Below the pieces are notes generated by a model. The model ran no database searches. It had not been told where the DNA came from and saw only the letters and a list, made by a program, of their open reading frames with translations. Positions 51,668 through 61,301 of a stretch of 64,000 bases of DNA are shown one piece after another. The stretch lies in assembly GCF_018863415.1 (NCBI RefSeq), contig NZ_JAHKSN010000005.1, positions 168,252-232,251 on the forward strand. The letters run 5' to 3'. Origin of the DNA: Deinococcus aestuarii (GTDB lineage: Bacteria > Deinococcota > Deinococci > Deinococcales > Deinococcaceae). The position numbers and the translations under genes are program-made. Every line of letters starts with the position of its first letter. The stretch's first letter is position 1.

Positions 51668-52639
51668 ATGGACTACCGTCACCTCGGACGCACCGGCCTC
51701 AGGGTCAGCCCCCTGTGCCCCGGCACCATGAACTTCGGTCCCGAGACCAGCGAGCCTGACAGCTTCCGCATCATGGACCGGGCCCTCGACCTCGGCGTGA
51801 ACTTCCTCGACACCGCCAACGTCTACGGCCGGAAACAGGGCGAGGGCGTCACCGAGCAGATCATCGGCCGCTGGCTGGAGCGAAACCCCGGCCAGCGTGA
51901 CCGGATCGTTCTCGCCACCAAGGTCTACGGCAGGACGGGCGAGGGCCCCAACGACCAGAAGCTCTCCGCCTACCACATCCGCCGGGCCTGCGAGGACAGC
52001 CTGCGGCGCTTGAAGACCGACCGCATCGACCTCTACCAGATGCACCACATCGACCGCGCGGCTCCCTGGGAGGAGGTCTGGCAGGCGATGGAGTGGTTGG
52101 TGGGGCAGGGCATGGTCCTGTACGTGGGTTCCTCGAACTTCGCGGGCTGGAACATCGCGCAGGCTAACTGCCTCGCGGCGCAGCGGCACTTTCTGGGCCT
52201 GGTGTCCGAACAGAGCCTGTACAACCTCAGCGCCCGGACGGTCGAGCTGGAAGTGATCCCGGCCTGCCAGGCCTTCGGGCTGGGCCTGATTCCCTGGAGT
52301 CCCCTTGGCGGCGGTCTCCTGGGCGGCGTGTTGCAGAAGGCAGAGGGGGGCCGCCGGGCGAGCGAGCGGATGCAGGGGCAGATCGAGAGGTACTGCCCAC
52401 AGTTGGAGCGGTACGAGGCGCTGTGCCGGGACCTGGGCGAACAGCCGGCGGACGTGGCCCTCGCGTGGCTGCTGCACAACCCGGTGGTGACGGCCCCGAT
52501 CATCGGCCCGCGGACGCTGGAGCAACTGGAGGGGAACCTGCGGGCCCTGAACGTCAAGCTCTCCGAGGAGACCTTGAGGGAACTCGACGCCATCTGGCCG
52601 GGACCGGGTGGGCAGGCGCCCGAGGCGTACGCGTGGTGA
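51668..52639 (+). CDS. Aldo/keto reductase
   Basis: 323 residues with the (beta/alpha)8 pattern of the AKR family: YRHLGRTGLRVSPLCPGTMNFG at the start, the catalytic Asp in NFLDTANVYGRKQGE with its Tyr, the Lys in IVLATKVYG and His in YQMHHIDRAAPWEE. NADPH-binding residues lie near the C-terminus (TAPIIGPRTLEQLEGNL). It reduces aldehydes or ketones with NADPH. The ACAGGAGGG site lies close to the ATG. Its stop overlaps the start of the next gene by four bases (GTGA), so it is coupled to a second short-chain-type enzyme. Confidence 0.9.
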   Translation: MDYRHLGRTGLRVSPLCPGTMNFGPETSEPDSFRIMDRALDLGVNFLDTANVYGRKQGEGVTEQIIGRWLERNPGQRDRIVLATKVYGRTGEGPNDQKLSAYHIRRACEDSLRRLKTDRIDLYQMHHIDRAAPWEEVWQAMEWLVGQGMVLYVGSSNFAGWNIAQANCLAAQRHFLGLVSEQSLYNLSARTVELEVIPACQAFGLGLIPWSPLGGGLLGGVLQKAEGGRRASERMQGQIERYCPQLERYEALCRDLGEQPADVALAWLLHNPVVTAPIIGPRTLEQLEGNLRALNVKLSEETLRELDAIWPGPGGQAPEAYAW

Positions 52640-53502
52640 ATGGACGGCGGGTGGTCGTCACGGGCGCGAGTGGCAAGGCGGGCCGCTCGGTCGTTCACGA
52701 GTTGCTGGAGCAGGGGTACGAGGTCACGGCGGTCGATCTCACGCCCTTTGAGACCTCCGGGCTGCCGCATCCCCTCGCCGGGAACCTGCGCGCGGACCTC
52801 ACCGATCTCGGTCAGGCGCTGGAGGTGCTGCACGGAATGGACGCGGTCGTGCACCTCGCCAACATCCCCGCGCCGGGGTTGACCACGCCGGGGCGGACGT
52901 TTCTGGAGAACACCGCCATGAACTTCGCCGTGTTTTCGGCGGCGGTGCAAAACGGCCTGAAGCGGGTGGTCTGGGCGTCGAGCGAGACCACCCTCGGCCT
53001 GCCCTTCGACAACCCGCCCCGGTACGCGCCTGTGGACGAGGCGCACTTTCCGCTTCCGGAAAGCACCTACGCCCTGTCGAAGGTGGTAGGGGAGACGCTG
53101 GCGGAGCAGTTCGCGCGCTGGTCGGGCATTCCCTTCGTGGGACTGAGGATCTCGAACATCATGGAGCCGCCCGACTACGCCGCCTTTCCGGGCTACTGGA
53201 CCGACGCCGGGCTCCGCCAGTGGAACCTGTGGGGGTATGTGGACGCGCGGGACGTGGCCCAGGCGTGCCGTCTGGGGCTGGAGGCGGGCGTGAGCGGCGC
53301 CCGGAGTGTCATCGTCGCGGCGGCGGATACGGTGATGAACCGTCCGTCGCGCGAGCTGATGGCCGAGGTGTTTCCGGGCGTTCCCGTCGCGCCGGAACTC
53401 GGCGAGTTCGGGACGCTGCTCTCGATTCGGGAGGCCCGGCTGTTGTTGGGGTACGCGCCCCGATATTCGTGGCGGGACGTGGTGCAGGTGGGCGGGGTTT
53501 GA
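52636..53502 (+). CDS. NAD-dependent epimerase/dehydratase family protein
   Basis: 288 residues. The NAD-binding start is RRVVVTGASGKAGRSVVHEL; then AVVHLANIPAPG, VVWASSETTLGL and STYALSKVVGETLAEQF with the Tyr-x3-Lys catalytic pair in YALSK. The C-terminal part GLRISNIMEPPDYAAFPGYW and YVDARDVAQACRLGL is typical of sugar or uronate-type dehydrogenases and reductases. The GTG at 52636 overlaps the AKR stop. With the AKR it may process a plant-derived sugar acid, but the substrate is unknown. Confidence 0.87.
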   Translation: MNGRRVVVTGASGKAGRSVVHELLEQGYEVTAVDLTPFETSGLPHPLAGNLRADLTDLGQALEVLHGMDAVVHLANIPAPGLTTPGRTFLENTAMNFAVFSAAVQNGLKRVVWASSETTLGLPFDNPPRYAPVDEAHFPLPESTYALSKVVGETLAEQFARWSGIPFVGLRISNIMEPPDYAAFPGYWTDAGLRQWNLWGYVDARDVAQACRLGLEAGVSGARSVIVAAADTVMNRPSRELMAEVFPGVPVAPELGEFGTLLSIREARLLLGYAPRYSWRDVVQVGGV

Positions 53503-53851
53503 CTTCGGGTGGCCGCGCTCGTCTGCTACCCGGTGGAGGGTTCCGGTGATGTGCCGTGGCGGCGGCCCTGAACCCCAGCCGTTCCCCCCCTCCAGCCGTG
53601 CTCATGCTCAAGCTCCCGCTCGGGGAAAGCTCGGCGATCTGCCAACCAAGGGGCGCACCCGAGAGTAAGGCACGGTGAGGAGTGCTCTGCCTGCTGCAAC
53701 CACTCCTCCCTTGCCTTTCTATTAATTCTCTAGTATCCGTGTCCACCCCACGATCCTCAGTTCAGGGCAGCCCACCTGTCCCGCATGACGGGGGAAAAGA
53801 CCAGCCTTGTGCTCTGCGGGAGCCTTCGAGAAGGCGGGCACCTCTTTGAAC
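53503..53851. other. Convergent intergenic region, no gene seen
   Basis: 349 bp between convergently transcribed genes. An AT-rich patch lies at 53715-53735 (TCTATTAATTCTCTAGTATC). No clear stem-loop terminator or gene was found. Confidence 0.5.
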
Positions 53852-54454
53852 CTACCTGCGCTGGAACGTGGCCCCGAGGCCCGCACAAGCACTCCGGTTG
53901 CTCCATGCCGTCGTTCGGACCCACGGGTCGGGCATGGACTGCGGGAAGCAGATGTTCACCTTGTCGTATTTATTGATGTTGATCCAGGTCAGTTCGAAGG
54001 CATCACACGAGTACGAGCGTCTCAGGTTCGTGGTCTTGCGCCACTGGGACGGCATGGCCTGATCGTGGCAGATCGTGACCTCGCTGTCCTTTTTGATGTT
54101 GACCCAGGAAATCGCAAACTCACCACAGGGGTACGGTGACTTCAAGCCGGTCGTTTTGCGCCAGGAAGGCGGCATCGACTGGTTATGGCAGATGGTGACG
54201 CTGCTCGTCGAGTTGAGATCGACGAACCTCGCTCCCTGAAAGCACCCGGAGGTGGTCACCCACGTACTCGTCCTGCGCCAGTTGGAAGGGACACTTTCGT
54301 TTCTGCAAAAGGTCGCGTACGTCGCCTGGGACTGCGCTTCAGCCGTCCATTCCGTTTCATCCGCTGGGGGCGTATCCCCAGCGGGCGCCCCCACCCTGCC
54401 ACAGCTCGCCAGGATCAGGGCACAAAGAGCCAGCATTCCCCCGACGTTCTTCAT
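53852..54454 (-). CDS. Lipoprotein with four C-x20-C repeats
   Basis: 200 residues. The signal peptide ends in ILASC (Cys18). After a polar linker come four repeats with cysteines at 50/71, 89/110, 129/150 and 169/190. The gap inside every pair is exactly 20 residues, and the period is 39-40. The repeat core reads C-x4-(M/V)P-x2-W-x2-(T/S)T, then C, then (F/L) and often W-(V/I)-N-I. Even cysteine number and regular spacing imply one disulfide per repeat and a small beta-type binding module. The protein would be anchored outside the membrane. The start ATG has a G-rich site immediately before it. I do not recognise the family. Confidence 0.8.
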   Translation of the reverse strand: MKNVGGMLALCALILASCGRVGAPAGDTPPADETEWTAEAQSQATYATFCRNESVPSNWRRTSTWVTTSGCFQGARFVDLNSTSSVTICHNQSMPPSWRKTTGLKSPYPCGEFAISWVNIKKDSEVTICHDQAMPSQWRKTTNLRRSYSCDAFELTWININKYDKVNICFPQSMPDPWVRTTAWSNRSACAGLGATFQRR

Positions 54455-54628
54455 AAGCCCCCCCGTTGAGTTCGGTGTGGGTCAGCGTACGTCCTCGACC
54501 CACCAGGATCAACCGCTCCAGGCGGTGGTGTGGCAGGACGGCCTGCGGGTGCCCCTACACCGGAGGGGTCCACCCGCACGCCAACCGGTCGGGCCAGGAC
54601 GGGTTTGGCCCTGGGCGCCAGTGGTCGC

Positions 54629-55315
54629 TCAATCCCGCACGAAGGCCCAAGCCTGGCCCTTGACCAGCCAGGCCAGCGCAAAGGCCATCACCGCCGTGCT
54701 CTCCGGCACAAACCGCCACCCGCCCGGCCAGCCGAACTGCTCGCTCAACACGTTCTGCGCCGCCAGCACCAGCGCCCCCAGGCTCATGACCCCCGCGCAC
54801 CCCAGGTAGAGGCGGTTGCGCCGATGCTTGCGGGGGTTCTGCCGTTCCAACTCGGCGATGGTCGCGAGGTGGCCTGGGGCTTCACCCGTGAGCTGCCCGA
54901 GTGTCGTCCGCCGGAAGGAGACCCCCACCAGGAAGATGCCCCCCACGAAGAACGCCGTCACCGGCAGGGGATGCAGCCCCAGGGCCAGGCTGGAGGACGT
55001 GTCCGCCCGCATCCCCGCGGAGGGTGTCATGGGCAAGAGCCCGACGAACACCGCCGCCACCCCGGTCACCTTTGCCACCACCTCGTCCCAGCGGTAGGGC
55101 GACCGGTAGAAGAAGATCAGCACGCCCACCAGCGCCATCGTCCCCACGAAGAGGTCGCGGGCCCTGGAGTAATAATGCGCGCTAATGGTGTCGTAGATAT
55201 GGACCGGGAGGCCGTCGTACTGGCCGATGCTCCACACGACCAGGGGCATCAACAGGCCAAGCCCCCCAATGGCCTGCCGCAGCGCGAGGGCAGAAACGTC
55301 GAGGGCCACCTTCAT
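54629..55315 (-). CDS. Six-helix membrane protein, function unknown
   Basis: 228 residues with about six hydrophobic helices (near 12-32, 60-78, 88-105, 120-140, 165-185 and 200-218). A conserved-looking DTISAHYYSRARDLFVGTM with paired Tyr occurs between helices 1 and 2, followed by FFYRSPYRWDEVVAKV. This resembles a widespread group of uncharacterised bacterial membrane proteins of DUF998-like style. ATG 55315 lies after a GGTAAG-type site. No neighbours suggest a role, and the gene is intact. Confidence 0.75.
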   Translation of the reverse strand: MKVALDVSALALRQAIGGLGLLMPLVVWSIGQYDGLPVHIYDTISAHYYSRARDLFVGTMALVGVLIFFYRSPYRWDEVVAKVTGVAAVFVGLLPMTPSAGMRADTSSSLALGLHPLPVTAFFVGGIFLVGVSFRRTTLGQLTGEAPGHLATIAELERQNPRKHRRNRLYLGCAGVMSLGALVLAAQNVLSEQFGWPGGWRFVPESTAVMAFALAWLVKGQAWAFVRD

Positions 55316-55691
55316 GGGCTTACCTGGAGAACACAGGCCAAGATGCCGGGATTCTACCCTCAGCGGCGCCCTCACCCGGTCGAGAGACTCCGCCACACCG
55401 CCGGATGGGGGCGCCGCGCCCGCCCGAAAGGTGTCCCCAACCCACGCCCCAGCCAGTGGAGCGCGTAGCCGCTCCACATCCGCTTCCAGCGTGCCCTGGG
55501 CCCCTGGCGCGCTCGTCTGGCGCGTGCCACCCTCCGTCCGGAGCGGTGCCTCAGCTCCCCGTGGTTTCGGTTGGGCAGCCGTGTAACGCGGCGGTGACGG
55601 GAGGGGGGTAGGGTGAGGGCCGCTCCCAAGCTCCCTCCTGTGTCCCACCGCCCGCAGCGGTGCGGGCCCTATCTCCCGCGTGAGGTCTGCC

Positions 55692-57515
55692 ATGAAGCGC
55701 CCCGCCGCCCTGCTGTCCGCCCCCCTGCTGCTGGCCGCCTGCTCGCAGTCCCCCTCCCCGGCTCCCGCCCTGAGCGCCCAGGCGACCGGGACCACCGTCA
55801 CCGGCAGCGCCACGGGTGCGGGGGTCACCCGCAACTACACCCTCTACACGCCTACGGCGGGGACCGGGACACCCCGGCCCCTGGTGGTGATGCTGCACGG
55901 TTGTACCCAGTCCCCGGCAGACTTCGCGGCGGGAACCCGCATGAACGACCTCGCCGACCAGAAGGGCTTCCTGGTCGTTTACCCCGAGCAGCCGGGCAGC
56001 GCCAACCAGAACAAGTGCTGGAACTGGTTCGAGCCCGCCCACCAGGCGCGCGGCCAGGGCGAGCCCGCCGCCATCAAGGCCATCGTGGACGCGATCAAGG
56101 GCCGCACCTCCGTGGACGGCTCGCGGGTGTATGTCGCGGGGCTCTCGGCGGGCGCGGCGATGAGCGTGATCATGGGAGCGACCTACCCGGACGTGTTCAG
56201 CGCCATCGGGGTGGGCGCGGGGCTGGAGTACAAGGCGGCGACGAGCACGGCCGCCGCCTTCACGGCGATGAACTCGGGCGGGCCGAACCCTGACACCCAG
56301 GGCACCGCCGCCTACAACGCGATGGGCACCACCAAACGCAACGTGCGCGCCATCGTCTTCCACGGCACCAGCGACTACACGGTGTCCCCGGTAAACGGCG
56401 ATCAGGTGGCCGCCCAGTGGGTGCAGACGAACGACCTGACCGACGACGGGCAGGACAACGGCAGCAAGAACACCTCGCAGGTCTCGACCCGGAGCGGCAC
56501 GGTGAGCGGCGGACGGGCCTATACGGTGAAGACCTATGCGGGCGGCGTGGTGGAGCTGTGGAACGTGACCGGGATGGGGCACGCCTGGAGCGGCGGCAGT
56601 ACGGCGGGCAGCTACACCGACCCGCAGGGACCCGACGCGAGCGCGGAGATGTGGAGATTCTTCAGCGCGGGGACGGCCACACCGCCCCCTTCGGGCACCG
56701 ACACCACCGCGCCGGTGGTGAGCGTATCTCCGGCACCCGGCACCTACGCTGGCCCCCTGACCGTCACGTTTGCCCTCAACGAGGGTGGGACGGTGTACGC
56801 GACGACGGACGGCAGCGACCCGCGCACGAGCGCGACCCGGGTGACCCTTGCGGGGGGCGGCAGCCTCACCCTCAACGCCAGCGCGACGGTGCGGGCCTAC
56901 GCGGTGGACACGGCGGGCAACGCCTCGGCGGTGCAGGCGTACACCTACACGGTGGGCACCCCGGCCACCACCACGACCTTCCCCTCGGTGGTCGCGGAGG
57001 ACGGGTACGTGGCCGCGACCAGCAAGACCGCCACCTCGGGCGGGTACGTGGTGACCTCGGGGGGGATCGGGGTGGGAGACAACGCCGACGCCCCTTGGAA
57101 GGGCGTGCTGTCCTTCGACACCTCCGCCCTGCCCGACGGGGCGACGGTGACGGGGGCGAGGCTGACCCTGCGGTACAGCCTGGCGCCCAACGGCAATCCC
57201 TGGACGGGTGGAGCGGTCCTGACCGCCGACCTGCGAAGTGGCTGCCTGGGGGCAGGCTGCGCGCTAGGGACGGACGATTTCGCGGCGACCGTCACCACGG
57301 CGGGGGCGGCGACCTTCACCACTCCGGCGAGTACCGCCACGGGCACGGTGCTGACCGCCGACCTGGGCCCGGCGGCCCTGGGTGCCGTGAACCGCACGGG
57401 CCGCACGCAGGTCAGGCTGAGCTTCACGGGGGGCACGGCGGGGAACAACGGCCTGAGCGACTACCTGACCCTGGGCGAGGGCGCGCAGGTGACCCTGGAG
57501 GTCAGCTACCGGTAG
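55692..57515 (+). CDS. PHB depolymerase/feruloyl esterase-like lipoprotein with CHB_HEX and C-terminal binding-like domains
   Basis: 607 residues. The lipobox is LLLAAC (Cys17). Residues about 30-335 form an esterase of the PHB depolymerase family: oxyanion VVMLHGCTQSP, nucleophile in VAGLSAGAAMS (Ser near 155) and His in GMGHAWSGG. A TPPPSGTDTTAP linker joins a chitobiase/hexosaminidase C-terminal-like domain (about 338-422, with GTVYATTDGSDPRTSA). The last 185 residues form a DNRLRE-like beta sandwich (FDTSALPDGATVTGARLTL). The enzyme probably cleaves polyester or feruloylated plant polymer while the other domains bind the substrate. ATG 55692 is the lipoprotein start. The combination suits a plant-litter diet. 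Confidence 0.88.
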   Translation: MKRPAALLSAPLLLAACSQSPSPAPALSAQATGTTVTGSATGAGVTRNYTLYTPTAGTGTPRPLVVMLHGCTQSPADFAAGTRMNDLADQKGFLVVYPEQPGSANQNKCWNWFEPAHQARGQGEPAAIKAIVDAIKGRTSVDGSRVYVAGLSAGAAMSVIMGATYPDVFSAIGVGAGLEYKAATSTAAAFTAMNSGGPNPDTQGTAAYNAMGTTKRNVRAIVFHGTSDYTVSPVNGDQVAAQWVQTNDLTDDGQDNGSKNTSQVSTRSGTVSGGRAYTVKTYAGGVVELWNVTGMGHAWSGGSTAGSYTDPQGPDASAEMWRFFSAGTATPPPSGTDTTAPVVSVSPAPGTYAGPLTVTFALNEGGTVYATTDGSDPRTSATRVTLAGGGSLTLNASATVRAYAVDTAGNASAVQAYTYTVGTPATTTTFPSVVAEDGYVAATSKTATSGGYVVTSGGIGVGDNADAPWKGVLSFDTSALPDGATVTGARLTLRYSLAPNGNPWTGGAVLTADLRSGCLGAGCALGTDDFAATVTTAGAATFTTPASTATGTVLTADLGPAALGAVNRTGRTQVRLSFTGGTAGNNGLSDYLTLGEGAQVTLEVSYR

Positions 57516-57628
57516 GCGGAAGGGTCCCCGCCCTTGTGCTGGGCGCCTTCCCCAGGACCTCAGGCAGGTCCACCCGCACAGCAGGACTCCCGACGGAACG
57601 GCCCCACTCCATCGGCGACACTGCCCCC

Positions 57629-58278
57629 ATGACGCGCCTGATCGTGCATATGGACATGGACGCCTTCTACGCCTCGGTCGAGGTCCGCGATCAGCCGGAG
57701 TTGAGGGAGAAGCCCGTCGCCGTCATCGTTCCGGGTCGCCGGGGCGCGGTGATGACCGCCAATTACGTTGCGCGGAGCTTCGGTGTGAAGAGCGCGATGC
57801 CCGTGCACCTCGCCCGGCAACGTTGCCCGGGGCTCGTCCTGATTCCTCAGCGCATGGACGTGTACCGCGCCGTCTCCGCCTAGATTCACGGCCTCTTCTC
57901 TCGGTACACCGAGGTCATTGAACCGCTGGCGCTGGACGAGGCCTCCCTCGACATGACAGCAGAGGGGCGAACGCTCGCTCAGGCCGAGGAGCTGGCCCGC
58001 AGCATCCAGGCCGACATCCTGGCGGAGACGGCGCTGACCTGTTCGGCCGGGGTGTCGGTGAACAAGTTCCTCGCCAAGCTGGCGAGCGGGATGAAGAAGC
58101 CCGCGGGCCTGACCGTCATCCCTCCCGGGGAGGTGGACGCCCTGCTCGCCGCCCTGCCGGTCGAAGAGTTCTACGGGGTGGGGCCGGTGATCGCGGGGAA
58201 ACTTCAGGCGCAGGGCATCCACACGGGGGCGGAGCTGCGTGCGAGGTCCCTGGCGGAACTGCAAGCCATCCTGGGAGC
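57629..58278 (+). pseudogene. dinB: DNA polymerase IV (dinB) with a TAG and truncated by a transposon
   Basis: The 5' part of a Y-family polymerase: LIVHMDMDAFYASVEV with the first catalytic Asp, VAVIVPG, AVMTANYVARSFGVKS, later PLALDEASLDMTAEG with the DE catalytic pair, and CSAGVSVNKFLAKLASGMKKP. Codon 85 is TAG (57881-57883) where related proteins have Gln (VSAQIHGLFSRYT). A CAG-to-TAG change explains it. The gene stops resembling PolIV after LAELQAILG, near 58278, where the Tn3-family element begins. The little finger domain is lost. So two independent lesions have silenced it; the gene would be dead even with readthrough. Confidence 0.88.
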
Positions 58279-58323
58279 GGGCAAACGCGTTCTACCCCCA
58301 AGCGCCCGAAAACGTCCGTTAAG
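58279..58323 (+). repeat. Candidate left terminal inverted repeat of the Tn3-like element
   Basis: The inner part CGAAAACGTCCGTTAAG (58307-58323) agrees at 14 of 17 positions with the inner end of the classical Tn3 repeat as I recall it (CGAAAACTCACGTTAAG). dinB similarity stops about 30 bases further out. The outer border is approximate. Confidence 0.6.
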
Positions 58324-58343
58324 CGCTGGGCCCCTGCTCCTGC

Positions 58344-61298
58344 TCAGGAGCGGAGGCGGCTGAGGTCGAAGTGGTAGCGCCCGAAGGGGTTGATGTGCTT
58401 GCGCAACAGCGGCGTCGTCAGGGCCAGCACCTCGTCCGGCAGTTCATGCCCCTTGGCCCGCAGCTTCGCCACCACCCCCTCGACGGTCAGGATGTTCCAC
58501 GCGACCACGGCGTTGTGCAGCACGGCCAACGCACTGAAGCTCTGCGCCTGATCCCCGAACTCCCGCCCCCGCAGGGCCCCTTCCTGCCCGAAGAACAGAA
58601 ACCGCGACAGGTCGTTCGCCGCCTCCCCCTTGTTCAGTTCCCGCGTCTGGGCCCGGCGGTACGCCTCGCTGTCCACGGTCCGCAGGATGTGCATGGTCTT
58701 CTCCGCCCGCCCGATCTCCGCCAGCGCCTGGTGGATGCGGTTCTGCCGGGCGTAGGACCCCAGCCGGTGCAGGATCAGCGAAGCGGTCGCCGTCCCCGTC
58801 TTGATCGAGGCCACCACCCGCACCACGTCGTCCCAGGCCTCGCGCACCACGTGGGGCTTGATCGTGCCCTTGAGGATGGGATCGAGATGCGCGTACATCT
58901 TGCCCCGGTCGAGCTTGTACAGCGTCTGCTCATGCACCCGGGCGATGCGCGGCGCCAGCTCCTTGTCCAGCAGTGAGGCTGAGGCCATCACCACCTCAGA
59001 AAAGCCGTGCGAGTCGGTCACGACTCGCCGAGGGTCGAGTTCGGTCCCGTGCTCCAAGAGGCCGTCCAGCACAAAGGTCGCTTCCCGCAACCGCACGGGA
59101 ATGGGCTGCTGGTACAGCCGCAAGGAGGTGTCGGTCGTGTGGGCATACATGGTCACGCCCCGCGCCCCGAGCAGGTGGCTGTAGTCCGCAGCCAGGATGT
59201 TGACCGGCACATAGAAGCGCATTCCGTCGGCACTGCACATGTCCCCACGCCCGTAGACCGCGGCCATCGGCAAGCCCGACGCGAAGTTCACGAGGTCCAC
59301 GCTGGCGGCGCGCAGGGCGTCCTCGGTGAGGTACCAGTCGGCCGCCAGGCTGATCTCGCGGGCGGACAGGTCCGACGCTGCCGCCATCCTCGCCGGGCCG
59401 ATGTTGCAGCCCACCGCCATCAGGGCGGCCAGGACATTGCGCCGCCGCACGTTGCGGGGCAGTTTTGACCCTTCCCCGCTGTGGAGGAAGTGCCCGAGGA
59501 TGTCCAGCCGCGCGTCCAACTCGATCACGATGTCGAGCAGTTCGCGCCCCGGCATCGCGTTCTCGATCAGGGCCTTGGCGGCTTTCACGTTGATCTGGGT
59601 GTTGTTCGCCCGGGTCGGCGCCAATCGCCACGTCCCTTTCTCCCGGTCCAGGGTCAGGGCCTCGTTCCTGGGCACCCCCGTGTTCACGTTCTGCGTGACC
59701 GTGTGCAACCGCTCGTCGAGGGCTTGCAGGTAGGTCCCCGCGTCCAGCGGCAGGCCCAGCGCCCCGTAATGTCCCTCCCGTTCCCGCTGCCAGTCCTCCC
59801 TGGGAATGAGGTACTGCTCGAAGTCGGCCCAGCGCCGCGAGTGCCGCACCGTCACGTCCCCCGACTTCAGCTTCTCAACCAATGTGGACAGCAGCGCTAG
59901 CTCGTAGTGGGGCCGGGACACCTCCACCTCGCGCCCGACCCGCCTCACCACGCAGCCCTGCCACTTCGGGGGCAACCATCCCAGGGGCACGTCCACGCCG
60001 AATTTGCGCTTGCCCGCCGCGTTGAACTCGCGCATGAAGGTGACCGCTTCTCCCAGCCGCGCGCTGTTCGACCACGCCAGGGGCATCACGGCCAGCAACG
60101 TCGGGGAGAAGCGCCGCGTGAACTCCCACGACCGGGCGGTGAACGCGTGGTGGGAGCCGTCGTCTCCTTCCCGCAGCAGGCGGCTGCCCTCCACCAGCCG
60201 CCCCAGGTCCTCGCGGGAGTACCGCTCGAAGATGGCCGTTCTCAACTCGCCGTCGGACACCTCGTCGCTCAGCGCCAGAGCGCCCAGCGTCTCCACGATC
60301 TCGACCGCGCGGCGCCGGGCCTCCTCACTCGCCCGCAGCAACTCCTGGCGGCGCTTCCTGGCCTTGCCGTGGATATCGTTCATCACCTTGTCCAGGGCCT
60401 CGACCACCCCGTCGGCCGTCTCGGCGACGACCAGGGAGAGGAAGCACAGCAACACGGCGTGGCGCTTGGCCTCGGGGAAGCGCCGGAGGTGATAGGCGTC
60501 GTAGCGGTAACCCCACAGGGCGAGGTGGCGGCGCATCTGGGGGTGCAGGTCGTCCAGGCCCGGCCAGGTGGCAACGCCCATCTCCATCACGGTCCTCAGC
60601 CGGTTCAGCAGGAACAGGATGGTCTCGGCGGACTCTTTTTTGGGAAGCTGCTTGAGCCCTTCGAGGGGCGAGCGCGGCCAGGGCGAGGACCCGGATTCAT
60701 CCTTGGGCACGGCGAGGAGGGCATCCAGTTGTTCGCCCTGCCCGGGCGTCAGGCCCCGGGTCAGCGTAACGAAGCTGTCGTTCAGGGCGGCCTCGCGGGC
60801 GTGGGCGATCAGGTCCCGCAGGGTCGTGCGCCCGGGGCGCACGATCTTGTGGTTCAGCAGCCAGGCGTGCCCGGCCTTGCGGAGCACCTCGGTTCTGGGG
60901 ATGACCCGGGCCTCCTGACACAAGAAGGCGAGCAGCCCGGCCCGCTCGGCTTCCCCGCAGCGCACAAAACCCAGGTGGGCGCGGATACGCTCCAGATGAA
61001 CCCGCCGGGTCTTTTCTTCCCCTGGATAGGCACTGAGGCCGATGGACAGCACCCCGAGTTGCGCCGCGAGGGTGTCGAGCACCGCGCCGGGCACCTCTCC
61101 CAGCCCGCGCAGAAAGAAGCCCTGCCAGCGCAGGGTGCAGAGCTGCACGGCGAAGCCCAGCTTGTTGACGGTGCCCCGGCAGAGCGCCACCTCTTCGAGG
61201 TCGGGGTCGCGCAGGGTGAAGTGCCGCCGGAGCTGATCTTCGGACAGCGGTTCGGGCAGGCGATCCGGGGCGTCGTCTTGCTCCAGCGCCCCGCCCAT
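58344..61298 (-). CDS. tnpA: Tn3 family transposase TnpA
   Basis: 984 residues, the usual length for Tn3 TnpA. The N-terminal DUF4158-like domain contains LCRGTVNKLGFAVQLCTLRW. The C-terminal DDE catalytic domain includes FYVPVNILAADYSHLLGARG, with Asp, RRVVTDSHGFSEVVMA with the second Asp and a Glu in the following helices (near HEQTLYKLDRGKMY), ending GHELPDEVLALTTPLLRKHI. It would catalyse replicative transposition and form a cointegrate. The ATG is three bases from the tnpI stop. It reads through to the left terminal repeat with no damage seen. Confidence 0.93.
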   Translation of the reverse strand: MGGALEQDDAPDRLPEPLSEDQLRRHFTLRDPDLEEVALCRGTVNKLGFAVQLCTLRWQGFFLRGLGEVPGAVLDTLAAQLGVLSIGLSAYPGEEKTRRVHLERIRAHLGFVRCGEAERAGLLAFLCQEARVIPRTEVLRKAGHAWLLNHKIVRPGRTTLRDLIAHAREAALNDSFVTLTRGLTPGQGEQLDALLAVPKDESGSSPWPRSPLEGLKQLPKKESAETILFLLNRLRTVMEMGVATWPGLDDLHPQMRRHLALWGYRYDAYHLRRFPEAKRHAVLLCFLSLVVAETADGVVEALDKVMNDIHGKARKRRQELLRASEEARRRAVEIVETLGALALSDEVSDGELRTAIFERYSREDLGRLVEGSRLLREGDDGSHHAFTARSWEFTRRFSPTLLAVMPLAWSNSARLGEAVTFMREFNAAGKRKFGVDVPLGWLPPKWQGCVVRRVGREVEVSRPHYELALLSTLVEKLKSGDVTVRHSRRWADFEQYLIPREDWQREREGHYGALGLPLDAGTYLQALDERLHTVTQNVNTGVPRNEALTLDREKGTWRLAPTRANNTQINVKAAKALIENAMPGRELLDIVIELDARLDILGHFLHSGEGSKLPRNVRRRNVLAALMAVGCNIGPARMAAASDLSAREISLAADWYLTEDALRAASVDLVNFASGLPMAAVYGRGDMCSADGMRFYVPVNILAADYSHLLGARGVTMYAHTTDTSLRLYQQPIPVRLREATFVLDGLLEHGTELDPRRVVTDSHGFSEVVMASASLLDKELAPRIARVHEQTLYKLDRGKMYAHLDPILKGTIKPHVVREAWDDVVRVVASIKTGTATASLILHRLGSYARQNRIHQALAEIGRAEKTMHILRTVDSEAYRRAQTRELNKGEAANDLSRFLFFGQEGALRGREFGDQAQSFSALAVLHNAVVAWNILTVEGVVAKLRAKGHELPDEVLALTTPLLRKHINPFGRYHFDLSRLRS

Positions 61299-61301
61299 CG
61301 C

